A program made the position numbers and the translations under genes. From contig NZ_HG964938.1 of NCBI RefSeq assembly GCF_000613245.1, positions 404,237 to 468,236 of the forward strand: a DNA stretch of 64,000 nt, written 5' to 3'. This DNA is from Mycobacterium asiaticum DSM 44297 (GTDB lineage Bacteria > Actinomycetota > Actinomycetes > Mycobacteriales > Mycobacteriaceae). Under the pieces are notes generated by a model, which had not been told where the DNA came from, searched no databases, and saw nothing but the letters and a program-made list of their open reading frames with translations. Positions 54,253 through 63,200 of this stretch are shown here, piece by piece (position 1 is the stretch's first letter; every line of letters begins with the position of its first letter).

Positions 54253-54376
54253 ATCCCACCACCCTTCTCTCGTAGTTACGAGCAAGGGTGCCCCGACCCA
54301 CTGACATCGGCCGATCCCGGCAGCGGGCCCGTCTCGGGACTTACTGGCTGCCGGACGGTCGAATAGCAGCGGCAAT

Positions 54377-55162
54377 CTACTTCGGGGGCATCCGGATTCC
54401 GCCGTCGACACGAACGACTTCAGCGTTCATGTACGAGTTGGTGATCAACTCGATGACCATGGATGCCAATTCGTCGGGCTTGCCCAGGCGGTGCGGAAAG
54501 AGCACGGATTCACCCAGTTTCGCTTTGAAGGCCTCCGAATGTTCGCCTTCGCCGTAGATCGGGGTGTCAATAAGGCCGGGCGCCACGGTGTTGACGCGTA
54601 TACCGACCGCGGACAAGTCGCGTGCAACCGGCAGGGTCAATCCGACGACGCCGCCCTTGGAGGAAGAATAGGCGGCTTGGCCGATCTGGCCGTCGAAGGC
54701 GGCGACGCTGGTCATGTTCACGATCGCACCGCGTTCACCGGTCTCGGTCGGCTCGTTCCGGCTCATCGCCGTGGCGGCCAGCCGGATGCAGTCGAACGTA
54801 CCGACCAGGTTGATCGCGAGCACCTTCTTGTACGCGTCCAGGTTGTGCGCAGAGGCGAACTCACCGTCCTTGCCGATCGTGCGCTGTGCCCAGCCCACGC
54901 CGGCCGAGTTCACCAGTGCCCGTAACGGGCCGAGGTCGGTTGCGGTGTTGACAGCGTCTTCGATCTGTTCGGTGTTCGTTACGTCGACGTTGACGAACAC
55001 GCCGCCGATCTCGTGTGCGAGTTCCCGGCCTCGTTCGGCCTGCAGGTCGGCGACGACGACTCGGGCACCCTTGGCGGCGAGTTGGCGGGCGGTGGCGGCT
55101 CCGATCCCGGACGCCCCTCCGGTGACGATTGCGCTAGCTCCGTTGATATCCACGGTCTGCAC
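54377..55162 (-). CDS. SDR family 3-hydroxyacyl-CoA dehydrogenase type 2-like
   Basis: 261 aa from a GTG. TGGASGIG, NSAG, the catalytic Ser in NMTSVAAFDGQ and YSSSK are intact. The pattern INLVGTFDCIRLAATAMSRNEP, PVARDLSAVGIRVNTVAPGLIDTPIYG matches HSD17B10-like SDRs, which act on 3-hydroxyacyl-CoA or steroids. It is followed by DUF4262 downstream and a TetR gene upstream (59 bp), all minus strand. Confidence 0.9.
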   Translation of the reverse strand: MQTVDINGASAIVTGGASGIGAATARQLAAKGARVVVADLQAERGRELAHEIGGVFVNVDVTNTEQIEDAVNTATDLGPLRALVNSAGVGWAQRTIGKDGEFASAHNLDAYKKVLAINLVGTFDCIRLAATAMSRNEPTETGERGAIVNMTSVAAFDGQIGQAAYSSSKGGVVGLTLPVARDLSAVGIRVNTVAPGLIDTPIYGEGEHSEAFKAKLGESVLFPHRLGKPDELASMVIELITNSYMNAEVVRVDGGIRMPPK

Positions 55163-55221
55163 AGTACGTGACCCACCGATGCCGTCCGTGAGGCGATCGA
55201 AGGCTGGCAGTGGCGCGCGGT

Positions 55222-55884
55222 TCAGGCCTCACGCACCGCTGGTCGCCGCGCCTTGGATTGCTTCGGTTTGTAGGTCTCAAGGTAGGCGGTGAGGAGTCGA
55301 CGCGCCTCATCGATCGTTGTGTCATCGCCTGTCGGTGATAGCCGGAATGCAACGTCGAATAGGCGGTTGCCGGCCTCGAACGCCAGCTGCACGACGAACT
55401 CGGGGGTATCGGAGCCAATGAGGTTGCGGTCGAGGAGCAAGCCCCAAAACCGCCGGGCTTGCATCTCGTCGAAGGTGCGCGCCAATGCGCTAAGGGTCGG
55501 GCTGCGGCCCGCAAACCAGAGCTGAAGGAAGTCGCGGTGTTCGCGGAAGTAGGCGACGTAGGGGTCGATGACCGCGTCGATGGCGTCGCGCAGTGTGCGC
55601 AGCTTGGTGTTGTCCGCGACCGTGGACAGCTCAGCCTCGAGCTCGCGCAGGTGGCGCCGTGCCAGTTCCGCATCGACCTGGTGTCGGTCGGAGAAATAGT
55701 GATACAGCGATGCAGTTGGGATGCCAGCCCGCTCACCGGCCGCTTTCAGCGTGGCCGCCTCGTAGCCCTGCTCGCTTAGCAGCGCTGAGGCGGCATCAAG
55801 AATTGCCTGCACCCGCTCTCGCCCACGTCGCTGCACCACCGGCCGACGTGACGAGACGTCGCCCGCCGCGGCTTTTTCGAACAC
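55222..55884 (-). CDS. TetR family transcriptional regulator
   Basis: 220 aa from a GTG. HTH at residues ~22-65 (RVQAILDAASALLSEQGYEAATLKAAGERAGIPTASLYHYFSDRHQV). The C-terminal ligand domain ends in a basic tail (KPKQSKARRPAVREA). It is divergent from the saccharopine-dehydrogenase-like and amine-oxidase genes and probably controls them. A 10-bp palindrome TCGAATTCGA lies between at 55934-55943. Confidence 0.9.
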   Translation of the reverse strand: MFEKAAAGDVSSRRPVVQRRGRERVQAILDAASALLSEQGYEAATLKAAGERAGIPTASLYHYFSDRHQVDAELARRHLRELEAELSTVADNTKLRTLRDAIDAVIDPYVAYFREHRDFLQLWFAGRSPTLSALARTFDEMQARRFWGLLLDRNLIGSDTPEFVVQLAFEAGNRLFDVAFRLSPTGDDTTIDEARRLLTAYLETYKPKQSKARRPAVREA

Positions 55885-55933
55885 GAGTCGAGATCGTATC
55901 AGACGTTGACAGCGTGCCGGTCCTATGAAAGAG

Positions 55934-55943
55934 TCGAATTCGA
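55934..55943. promoter_or_regulatory. 10-bp palindrome between divergent TetR and dehydrogenase genes
   Basis: TCGAATTCGA, perfect, 34-43 bp upstream of the dehydrogenase GTG. Short for a TetR site; flanks are only loosely symmetric. Weak candidate operator. Confidence 0.35.
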
Positions 55944-55976
55944 ATCGAGTTTGGTTACTGGAAGGACAGGTGCGAC

Positions 55977-57215
55977 GTGGCTACGAAAAAGGTGGTCTTC
56001 ATCGGGGCGGCTGGTGAGATGTGCCGGGTCGCCGTCGAGGCGCTGGCCAAGGCGCCAACCGATCTGAACTTCGTCCTGAGCGACATCAGACCCGAGCTGG
56101 TAGAACCCCTGGCCAGGAAGTTGGATGGTCGCGCTACGGCGCAGCAACTCGACCTCTACGATGCAGACGCGCTACGCGCCACGATTGCCGGGGCATCGCT
56201 CGTCATCCTCGGCGCTGGTCCGTACGTCCGCACTTCCGCCCCGGTCATCGAGGCGTGTCTAGAACTCAAGATCCCGTATCTCGACTACGACGACGATGTC
56301 GAGAGCACCGAGCATGCACTCTCTCTCGATGGCAGAGCCAAGCAGGCGGGCATCCCGATCTATGTCGGGTGCGGCGCTTCACCAGGCATGTCCAACGTCA
56401 TGGCCGTCGATGCTGCCGACGATCTCGACACCGTCGAGCGGATCGACCTGTGCTGGCTCGTCGGCGAGGAACGACCGAATGTCGGGCGAGCAGTCCTGGA
56501 GCACATGCTGTCCATCTCGGCCGGTGACTGTGAAACCTGGGACCACGGCGCCCGCACCGTTCACGAGTCCTTCCTGCCGGCGGGCACGTTTCCAATCCTG
56601 GCGGATCAGGAAGAGGTTCTCCTCTACGAGACAGCTCACCCCGAGCCGGTTACGCTGCCGCGCAAGTACTTCCAGGCATCACGCATCCGCTGCGTCGGAG
56701 GCTTGGACCCGGCCCCGATGAACGGCCTCTTCCGCGGTGTCGCTCTCGCCATCCAGAACGGCGAGATTTCGATGCAGGATGGCGTGGACTTCGTCTTCAG
56801 CGTCGCCACAGGAGGGCTGGGATCGGCCGCCGGCTGGAAGCACGCCCTCAACGGGATGCGCGCACAGATCCGTCGGAGCGAGATCAGCCGCGGCGAGATG
56901 CTCAAGTTTTTCGTCTTGTCGGCGGCGCGTCGCCGCTACCCCTACCGGGGCGGGCTACTGGTTCAGGTCCACGGCCTGCGGGACGGCAAGCCCGCGGTGT
57001 CGAGCCGGCGCACGCGCATGGCCGACGGCAACGTCATGAACAACATGGGAGGCATGACCGGCACGCCATGTGCCGCGTTCGCGCTGCTCGCTCTGGACGA
57101 CGCCGAGCAGCGCACGGGCGCTTTCGCGCCGGAGGACTGGGCCGATCCCAAGAAGTTCTACGACGCTCTCGAGGCGGTGGGCGTCCCGCGTGACCAGATC
57201 GTCGAATCGCTCTGA
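55977..57215 (+). CDS. Saccharopine dehydrogenase-like NAD(P)-binding protein
   Basis: 412 aa from a GTG with GGAAGGAC upstream. The N-terminal Rossmann segment (VVFIGAAGEMCRVAVEALAKAP, then DIRPELVEPLARKLDG) and GAGPYVRTSAPVIEACLELKIPYLDYDDD are typical of the saccharopine dehydrogenase superfamily. True lysine enzymes and the mycobacterial trans-acting enoyl reductases share this fold. It is followed by a flavin amine oxidase after 13 bp, and both are divergent from a TetR gene. The substrate is probably an amino acid or imine, inferred. Confidence 0.85.
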   Translation: MATKKVVFIGAAGEMCRVAVEALAKAPTDLNFVLSDIRPELVEPLARKLDGRATAQQLDLYDADALRATIAGASLVILGAGPYVRTSAPVIEACLELKIPYLDYDDDVESTEHALSLDGRAKQAGIPIYVGCGASPGMSNVMAVDAADDLDTVERIDLCWLVGEERPNVGRAVLEHMLSISAGDCETWDHGARTVHESFLPAGTFPILADQEEVLLYETAHPEPVTLPRKYFQASRIRCVGGLDPAPMNGLFRGVALAIQNGEISMQDGVDFVFSVATGGLGSAAGWKHALNGMRAQIRRSEISRGEMLKFFVLSAARRRYPYRGGLLVQVHGLRDGKPAVSSRRTRMADGNVMNNMGGMTGTPCAAFALLALDDAEQRTGAFAPEDWADPKKFYDALEAVGVPRDQIVESL

Positions 57216-57228
57216 AGGAAGCCTGTGC

Positions 57229-58602
57229 ATGCACGACAATGTCGACGTCGTCGTGGTGGGAGCCGGTATTTCGGGCCTGACGGCCGCGCGCCGGCTGGTC
57301 GAAGCCGGGCATTCGGTCGTCGTCTTGGAGGCGAACGGCCGGGTCGGCGGCCGAACGATGAACATCGACGTGGTTGACGGCGTGATCACCGAGGGCGGCG
57401 GTCAGTGGGTCGGACCCGGACAGAATGCCGTGCTGGCGCTGGTCGACGAGTTGGGACTGTCCACCTTTCCCACCCACACGGACGGCAAGGCGATTTACCT
57501 GCGGAATGGCAGACGCAAGTTGTACGACGGAGTGGTCCCGCCCCTGCACCCATTGGTGATGCTGGACTACGCGCACCTGCAATTCCGGCTGGAGCGAATG
57601 GCTCGCCGCGTACCGTTGGCCACGCCGTGGCAGGCACCCCGGGCGGGGGAATGGGACAGCACGACGTTCGGGCACTGGATCGATCGACATGCGAAGACCG
57701 CTGAAGCCAAGTGGCTCATGGGGCTCGCGTTCTCCATCGTTCTCAGCCAGGACCCACGTTCGGTGTCGCTGCTCTCGGTGCTGCATCTTTTTGCTGCAAC
57801 GGGCGGAATGTCCGGGGCGATCGAGGTGAAGGGCGGGGCGCAGGAAGCGCGGATCGTTGGCGGCTCGGCACGCATCGCCATCACACTCGCCGAGCAGCTG
57901 CCCGCCGGTGTCGTGATTCTGGATTCACCGGTCGAGGCAATCGACCAGTCGCGCCGCGGTGAGATCGCGGTACAGTCGCGGCGCGCCACCGTGCGTTGCC
58001 GGCAAGTCATCGTCGCAATGTCGCCCGGGGACGCGCAGCGCATCCGGTTCACGCCCGACCTCCCAGCACGGCGCACCAAACTGCAGCACGGTGGGGGCTG
58101 CGGCTCGATGAACAAGTTGTTCATGGTGTACGAGCGCCCCTTCTGGCGCGACGACGGGTTGAACGGGCAGGCGTTGAGCGATCTGATGATGACGCCGTTC
58201 GTGTCCGACAACTCGCCGCCCGATGGCAGCGTGGGCATCCTCGTGACGTTCATGCTCCCGGCCACCGGTCACACCACCTTGAGGTGGACCGACGAAGTTC
58301 TCGAGAGCAGCGATGCCCGACGCAAAGCGCTTACGCGAGACCTCATTTCGTTGTTTGGTTCCAAGGCTGGCCAGCCTTCGCAGTATTTGGAAAAGCTCTG
58401 GACGAACGAGCCATGGATTTCAGGCTGCGTCAACATGCTCGCCCCGGGATCGCGCAGTCAGTGCAGAGACGCGATTGTGAGGCCGGTCGGCAACGTGCAC
58501 TGGGCCGGCGCGGAGGCATCCCTGGATGACCATCCCGGGTACATGGACGGCGCAGTGCGCGCTGGCGAGCGGGCGGCCTCCGAGGTATGCAGCGTGCTCT
58601 AG
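57229..58602 (+). CDS. Flavin monoamine oxidase family protein
   Basis: 457 aa from the ATG at 57229 (AAGGAAG upstream). FAD motifs: VVVVGAGISGLTAARRLVEAGHSVVVLEANGRVGGRT at the start and NVHWAGAEASLDDHPGYMDGAVRAGERAA at the end. The centre LMGLAFSIVLSQDPRSVSLLSVLHLFAATGGM is amine-oxidase-like. It oxidises an amine to an imine with peroxide release. It is 13 bp after the saccharopine-dehydrogenase-like gene and probably shares a pathway: oxidation to imine and reduction by the partner. Confidence 0.9.
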   Translation: MHDNVDVVVVGAGISGLTAARRLVEAGHSVVVLEANGRVGGRTMNIDVVDGVITEGGGQWVGPGQNAVLALVDELGLSTFPTHTDGKAIYLRNGRRKLYDGVVPPLHPLVMLDYAHLQFRLERMARRVPLATPWQAPRAGEWDSTTFGHWIDRHAKTAEAKWLMGLAFSIVLSQDPRSVSLLSVLHLFAATGGMSGAIEVKGGAQEARIVGGSARIAITLAEQLPAGVVILDSPVEAIDQSRRGEIAVQSRRATVRCRQVIVAMSPGDAQRIRFTPDLPARRTKLQHGGGCGSMNKLFMVYERPFWRDDGLNGQALSDLMMTPFVSDNSPPDGSVGILVTFMLPATGHTTLRWTDEVLESSDARRKALTRDLISLFGSKAGQPSQYLEKLWTNEPWISGCVNMLAPGSRSQCRDAIVRPVGNVHWAGAEASLDDHPGYMDGAVRAGERAASEVCSVL

Positions 58603-58605
58603 TGC

Positions 58606-58620
58606 GTCGGCTCGGCCGAC
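58606..58620 (+). terminator. GC hairpin after the amine oxidase
   Basis: GTCGGC-TCG-GCCGAC, 3 bp after the stop. No T-tract. Candidate mycobacterial terminator in the 120-bp convergent gap; a further CCGAA/TTCGG hairpin is near 58692-58718. Confidence 0.4.
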
Positions 58621-58722
58621 AGGCGTACCGAGCCCCAGCCCGCGTGGGCGGACCCGACGATTTCCTCGACGATCCGGTCCTGCCCACTTCCGTCCGACCG
58701 GGCCGAATCTGGTTCGGTGAAC

Positions 58723-60288
58723 TCACGCTGTGACGTTGGCCGGTTCGAGGGTCTCGTCCGCGGTTATGGTCTGATCGGCCCGGGCGGGAAGCAGCCAGGC
58801 CACGACCAGGGCCGCGCCTAGGGCGATGGCCGCACACACCAGGGTGGCGACGTGGTAGCCGTCGAGGAACGCGGCGTTGATAGCCGCTCGTACCTCAGGG
58901 ATGAGCGTGGGTGGAATGTGGCCGATGACGCTGTGCGCCACCGCCATTGAGTGGCCAGCCGCAGAGTGTAGGTCGGCCGGCAGTCCCGCCAGGCTGGGTG
59001 CTGAGGCAATACGAGAGCTGTAGATCGAGGCGAAGACGCTGCCGGCGATAGCCACGCCCAGCGTACCGCCGAATTCGCGGGTGGTGTCGTTGACTGCCGA
59101 GCCGATGCTGGCTTTTTCGGTGGACAGTGATCCCATGATGGCCTCAGTGGCCGGTGCAATCGTCAGGCCCAAACCGCCGCCCAGCAGACACATTTGCATG
59201 GCCATCTCGGGATAGGTAGTTGCGGCGCTGACGGTCGAGGACCATCCTAGGCCGGCCGCGAAGACAGCAAGTCCGCCCGCCGCCATCGCCGTCGTACCGA
59301 TGCGCTCGACGAGGCGTGGTCCGAGGATGCTGGTCGCAGCGATCGAAATGGCCACGGGCAACAAGCGGGCTCCGCTTTGAAAGGCGCTGTATTCCTTGAC
59401 GAATTGAAAGTATTGGGTGACCACGAAAATGAAGCCGAACAGCGTGAGAAAGCTTGCCGTCACGGCCAGGCTGCCTCCCGAGAAGCGGCGGTTGGCGAAT
59501 ACCGAGACGTCGAGCATGGGATGGGTGCTACGCCGCTCCCAAAACCCGAAACCAGCCAAAACGACTGCGGCGAGCACGAATCCGAGGACGGTCCGGGTGT
59601 TCGTCCACCCCCATGTCGGGGCCTGGATAACCGTATAGACCAGCGTGGTGATCCCTGCCGCGGACAGCAGCAAGCCGGGGACGTCGACGCGCGGGGCATT
59701 CGGGTCGCGCGAGGCGGGCACGAACAGGATCCCACCCACGATGGACAGTAGCGCGATCGGGATGTTCACCATAAAGATCGAGCCCCGCCAGAAGTGCTCC
59801 AGCAGCCATCCCCCGCTGATCGGTCCGACCGCGACGCCAACACCGACCATGGCTGCCCACAGCCCGATGGCCTTGGCCCGCGACACCGGATCGATGAAGA
59901 TGTTGGTGATCAAACCCAATGTGGTCGGAAAGATTACCGCGGCACCGACGCCCATCGCGGCTCGCGCGGCGATCAGCTGATCCGCCGAATTAGCCTGCGC
60001 AGCAATCGCGGACGTCAGCGCGAACAGTGCGAGCCCACCGTTGAGCCAACCGAGCCGGCCATAGCGGTCGCTTAGGCTGCCCACCGACAACAGCAGCCCG
60101 GCCATGACCAAGGTGTAGGCATCGACGATCCACTGCAGCTGCGCAGTATCGGCGTGCAGCTGGTTCGACAAGGTCGGCAGGGCGACGTTGACGATGGTGG
60201 CGTCGACGTTGATCACGAAGACGCTCAAGCAGATCACCGCCAACGCGGCGACGGGGCGATCACGGAAAACGGGAAGACGTGTACTCAT
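58723..60288 (-). CDS. MFS drug:H+ antiporter, DHA2 (14-TM) family
   Basis: 521 aa with ~14 hydrophobic helices. It has DHA2 motifs: NVDATIVNVALPTLSNQL in TM1, GSLSDRYGRLGWLNGG (motif A), and the antiporter motif C region near AAMVGVGVAVGPISGGWLLEHF. It should export drugs or lipids using the proton gradient. A promoter with TTGATT, 17 bp, TAATAT lies so close that the transcript is leaderless or nearly so. The PIG-L gene ends 28 bp upstream on the same strand. Confidence 0.93.
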   Translation of the reverse strand: MSTRLPVFRDRPVAALAVICLSVFVINVDATIVNVALPTLSNQLHADTAQLQWIVDAYTLVMAGLLLSVGSLSDRYGRLGWLNGGLALFALTSAIAAQANSADQLIAARAAMGVGAAVIFPTTLGLITNIFIDPVSRAKAIGLWAAMVGVGVAVGPISGGWLLEHFWRGSIFMVNIPIALLSIVGGILFVPASRDPNAPRVDVPGLLLSAAGITTLVYTVIQAPTWGWTNTRTVLGFVLAAVVLAGFGFWERRSTHPMLDVSVFANRRFSGGSLAVTASFLTLFGFIFVVTQYFQFVKEYSAFQSGARLLPVAISIAATSILGPRLVERIGTTAMAAGGLAVFAAGLGWSSTVSAATTYPEMAMQMCLLGGGLGLTIAPATEAIMGSLSTEKASIGSAVNDTTREFGGTLGVAIAGSVFASIYSSRIASAPSLAGLPADLHSAAGHSMAVAHSVIGHIPPTLIPEVRAAINAAFLDGYHVATLVCAAIALGAALVVAWLLPARADQTITADETLEPANVTA

Positions 60289-60296
60289 AGGACAAG

Positions 60297-60325
60297 ATAT
60301 TAAAGTGTTAGAACAACTAAATCAA
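60297..60325 (-). promoter_or_regulatory. MFS promoter, near-leaderless
   Basis: Minus strand: -35 TTGATT (60325-60320), a 17-bp spacer, -10 TAATAT (60302-60297). The expected start of transcription is 1-3 nt from the ATG at 60288. Its upstream half is shared with the SDR promoter at 62419-62444. Confidence 0.65.
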
Positions 60326-61150
60326 CTGTCCTCTGGTTTCGCCGGTGCGGGATGGATCGGCGTGGGGTTCAGCGCGGACATATTCCTCGAACCACCTGGC
60401 ATCGTCGTGCCGGCCTGCGGCGGTGAACAGCGTCAGCAGTGCGGCAGCATCGGACTGGCTGGCATGGGCGCCCAGTGCGGCCAGCTTGATGTCCCAATAG
60501 TCGGTGATGTCGACGGCGGTGGTGATCTGGGCGTCGTCGATCGCCATCGACTCGGGTGGAGACCAGGCCTCGGGCCCCAGCTCGGCGCGTGCCTGGGATG
60601 CCAGTGAGGCTAACCGGCTGCGGGACATGGCAATGTAGTACAGCTGCGGAGCAACGGCCGCGGCCGCTTCCGTGGCTACGCGGGTGATGTCAAGCGCTGC
60701 GCGGACCAGCTCGTGGGTGCGGATGTGGTCGGGATGGCCCGATAATCCGTTGGGCGGATAGGTGATGAGTACGTCAGGATGGTAGGCGCGCAGCAACCCC
60801 GCGAGCCGGTCCGCCATCGGTGCGAGCGGAAGATGACTGAATGCCCCGGACGGTGACGGCGGATCGTAGTCGCCCGGTATCCCTGAATCGGGGTAGCCCA
60901 GCGTGACCAGATCAGATACGCCCAAAATGTCTGCAGCGATGGCTAGTTCGCGTGAGCGCTGTGCGGCGACCTGCTGCGGGTAGTGACCCGGTTGGCCCGG
61001 CTTGACTCCGTCACCGCCGTCCCCCTGGCTACCGTCGGTACATGTCACCAGGACCGTGCGCCAACCGGCTGCGGCGCAACACGCCAACGTGCCGCCCGTT
61101 TGGCTGGACTCGTCGTCGGGATGCGCGTGCACCACCATCAGTACCGGCAT
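60317..61150 (-). CDS. PIG-L/MshB-type zinc deacetylase
   Basis: 277 aa from the ATG at 61150; no strong ribosome site, and the frame stays open upstream to 61486 with no family-like sequence. The zinc motif AHPDDES (residues ~8-14) and the second motif GHPDHIRTH are present. The family includes GlcNAc-PI, mycothiol (MshB) and mycothiol-conjugate (Mca) hydrolases. A detoxifying amidase role is plausible with the MFS exporter downstream, but inferred. Probably co-transcribed with the downstream pump, which also has its own promoter. Confidence 0.85.
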   Translation of the reverse strand: MPVLMVVHAHPDDESSQTGGTLACCAAAGWRTVLVTCTDGSQGDGGDGVKPGQPGHYPQQVAAQRSRELAIAADILGVSDLVTLGYPDSGIPGDYDPPSPSGAFSHLPLAPMADRLAGLLRAYHPDVLITYPPNGLSGHPDHIRTHELVRAALDITRVATEAAAAVAPQLYYIAMSRSRLASLASQARAELGPEAWSPPESMAIDDAQITTAVDITDYWDIKLAALGAHASQSDAAALLTLFTAAGRHDDARWFEEYVRAEPHADPSRTGETRGQLI

Positions 61151-61466
61151 GCGCGAATCTGCAGGGCAGCCCTTCACGACGTCAGTTAGTTGGTGCCAGC
61201 CAGCTCGATACTTTGCGGGTGGCGGTGAAACTGGCCCAGGAGACCGGAGCTCGGTGTCTGTGGGTTGGCTCTGGCGGAAGTTCGCGACGATGGATGATTT
61301 GTGGAGCCAAGATCGTGAACAATGTGTCCTCGACGCGAGCTGTTGACGCCGCCATGGGTGAACCTCGTCAGTCCTTGAGAAGTGCAGCGGCCCGTCGTCA
61401 CCGGCCGCAGTGATTACCGCCGAAATGCGTTGCCGCAACAGCTGACCGGTGGCGTGGCTGGTGGTG
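61151..61466. other. 316-bp stretch without a convincing gene
   Basis: The PIG-L frame continues open here on the minus strand, from a GTG at 61486 that overlaps the SDR stop, but the sequence beyond the first ~36 codons looks like chance coding. I see no RNA gene or clear promoter. It could be a 5' extension or a decayed gene. Confidence 0.5.
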
Positions 61467-62330
61467 TCATGGTCCTGAGCCGACACCGATCATCTGGTGG
61501 TAGGTCTTGCCCCGGCTCATGCCCACCAGCCGGATGAAAGAGCGCCGCGCCAGAGCTGACGCCATCAGGTCCCCGATCCGGGGCGAAAACGCCTCGCCGA
61601 GCAGCAGCAGTTTCGCTGGTCCTGGCATCACGACCCGTGGTGCTCCCCGATGCACTGCCGTGACAACAGCGTGGGCGACAGCCTCTGACGTCAACGGAGT
61701 CATGTGGCGAAACGGCGGCGGCATCTGCGCCTCGTCTACATCGCGTAACAGGTCGGTGGCGGTCAGCGCGGGATACATCACCGATACCCGAATGTTGCTG
61801 CCCGCCAGCTCCTGACGAAGCGCATCCGACACCGCCGACACCGCGTGCATCACAATGGCGTAGGAGCCGAAACGCGCAAACGCTTTGCGGCCCATCACCG
61901 ATGACATGTTGACGATCGCGCCTGAGCCCTGCCGCCGCATCGTCGGTAACACCTGCTGGGTCACGTCGACCATCCCGAAAAGGCTGGCCTGAAGCGTGTC
62001 CCGCACGTTGTCACTGAACTCTGCGGACTCGACACAACCCACCCGCCCGATGCCGGCGTTGTTGACCAGCACATCGATTCGACCGAATCGCCGCAAAGCG
62101 GCATCCACCAAAGCCACAACATCGGCGTGTGACGTCACATCAGCAGGCATCACCAGCACCTGCGAGCCCAACCCCGACACGCCCTCGGCGACATCAGCGA
62201 GGCGCTCCGCTGAGCGCGCGGCAAGGACCATCTGCGCGCCCTGCTCGGCGAACGCCAGCGCCACCGCCTTGCCGATACCGCGTGACGCGCCGGTAACCAG
62301 CACCACCTTGTCCTCAAAGTGCTTCTTCAC
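61467..62330 (-). CDS. SDR family protein with Y-x-x-x-M active site
   Basis: 287 aa. TGASRGIG, NNAG and the catalytic Ser in NMSSVMG are normal, but the Tyr is followed by AIVM, so the usual Lys of YxxxK is Met. The C-terminal ~40 residues (LMASALARRSFIRLVGMSRGKTYHQ) are shared with the paralogue at 63274. The Lys normally lowers the Tyr pKa and binds the ribose; its loss suggests weak or altered catalysis. It is divergent from the HxlR gene with symmetric TTGTTAAGA elements between. Confidence 0.88.
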   Translation of the reverse strand: MKKHFEDKVVLVTGASRGIGKAVALAFAEQGAQMVLAARSAERLADVAEGVSGLGSQVLVMPADVTSHADVVALVDAALRRFGRIDVLVNNAGIGRVGCVESAEFSDNVRDTLQASLFGMVDVTQQVLPTMRRQGSGAIVNMSSVMGRKAFARFGSYAIVMHAVSAVSDALRQELAGSNIRVSVMYPALTATDLLRDVDEAQMPPPFRHMTPLTSEAVAHAVVTAVHRGAPRVVMPGPAKLLLLGEAFSPRIGDLMASALARRSFIRLVGMSRGKTYHQMIGVGSGP

Positions 62331-62418
62331 ACCGCAACTCCAACCTCTCGATGCCAGCCACCTGGTGGCATCACCGGTCCATCTAGAACGACCCGCAACG
62401 TGGCTAGAGACATGACAC

Positions 62419-62444
62419 TAAAGCGTCTTAACAAATAAATCAAC
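62419..62444 (-). promoter_or_regulatory. SDR promoter block shared with the MFS promoter
   Basis: A 26-bp block that matches 60301-60326 at 21 positions (TAAAG at one end and TAAATCAAC at the other, plus strand). On the minus strand it holds TTGATT and a weak -10 (TAGTGT at 62420-62415), about 85 bp before the SDR start. It suggests common control of the SDR and the pump. Confidence 0.6.
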
Positions 62445-62479
62445 CTCACGGTGTATTAACACATCTACAATTGTTAAGA
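62426..62479. promoter_or_regulatory. Inverted TTGTTAAGA elements, HxlR operator candidate
   Basis: TCTTAACAA at 62426-62434 and TTGTTAAGA at 62471-62479 are exact reverse complements separated by 36 bp, in the gap between the divergent SDR and HxlR genes. The right copy is 7 bp before the HxlR GTG. Confidence 0.6.
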
Positions 62480-62486
62480 TCTTCTG

Positions 62487-63131
62487 GTGCCGACACGGGT
62501 GTACAACCAGAACTGCCCCATCGCACGCGGTCTCGACGTCATCGGCGAACGCTGGACGCTGCTGATCGTGCGCGAACTGATCGGCGGGCCCCGCCGCTAC
62601 AGCGACCTGCGAGCCGAATTGCCAGGCATCGCCACCAACCTGCTCGCGCAACGGCTCAAAGAGCTTCAAGAGTCCGGCTTGATCGACCGCACCGACTTAC
62701 CCGCGCCGATCGGCCGTACCGTGTACACCCTCACCGACGACGCCTGGCAACGCGTGCTGCCCATCGTGCAAGCCATCGCGCTATTCGGACTCGACAAAAT
62801 CGACGCGATGGACGCCAGCGCCATCACCCCACTCAACGGCTTTCTGGCCGGCCTGCTGCTGTCCTTTAACCCTGCCACAGCAACCGATCTCGACGCCACC
62901 TACCGCATCGACATCGACGGCCGCCGTTTCGAATTCGCGGTCAGCAACGGACATCTCGCCAAAGCCCAGGGTGAGCCCGCCGTCACCGTCACTGCCACCG
63001 CCGCCGACCTCATCGCCAGCCGCCTCGGCGGCGACACTGCCACCCGAAAATCCGCCCTGCGCCGGGTCCGCTTCGAGGGCGACAGAAAGGCCGTCGCGGC
63101 CATGCGGGACGCTTTCGCGCTTCACGGATAA
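62487..63131 (+). CDS. HxlR family regulator with SCP2-like C-terminus
   Basis: 214 aa from a GTG; Val5 is a GTG alternative. Residues ~8-100 are the HxlR winged helix (NQNCPIARGLDVIGERWTLLIVRELIGGPRRYSDLRAELPGIATNLLAQRLKELQESGLIDR). The C-terminal ~75 residues look like an SCP2 sterol-carrier-like domain (RIDIDGRRFEFAVSNGHLAKAQGEPAVTVTATAADLIASRLGG). That suggests a lipid or hydrophobic ligand. It is flanked by two Met-active-site SDRs and likely controls the SDR and the MFS pump through shared promoter elements. Confidence 0.88.
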   Translation: MPTRVYNQNCPIARGLDVIGERWTLLIVRELIGGPRRYSDLRAELPGIATNLLAQRLKELQESGLIDRTDLPAPIGRTVYTLTDDAWQRVLPIVQAIALFGLDKIDAMDASAITPLNGFLAGLLLSFNPATATDLDATYRIDIDGRRFEFAVSNGHLAKAQGEPAVTVTATAADLIASRLGGDTATRKSALRRVRFEGDRKAVAAMRDAFALHG

Positions 63132-63200
63132 CACGTTGCCACTTCCCGCACCGATCATGTTTGCGCCCGATACCGGCCAGCACAACCTGCGAGGAGAGCC

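Noticed and set aside
55924..55929. TATGAA as a -10 paired with TTGACA at 55906
   Set aside because: Spacing is 12 bp, too short for a sigma-70-type promoter.
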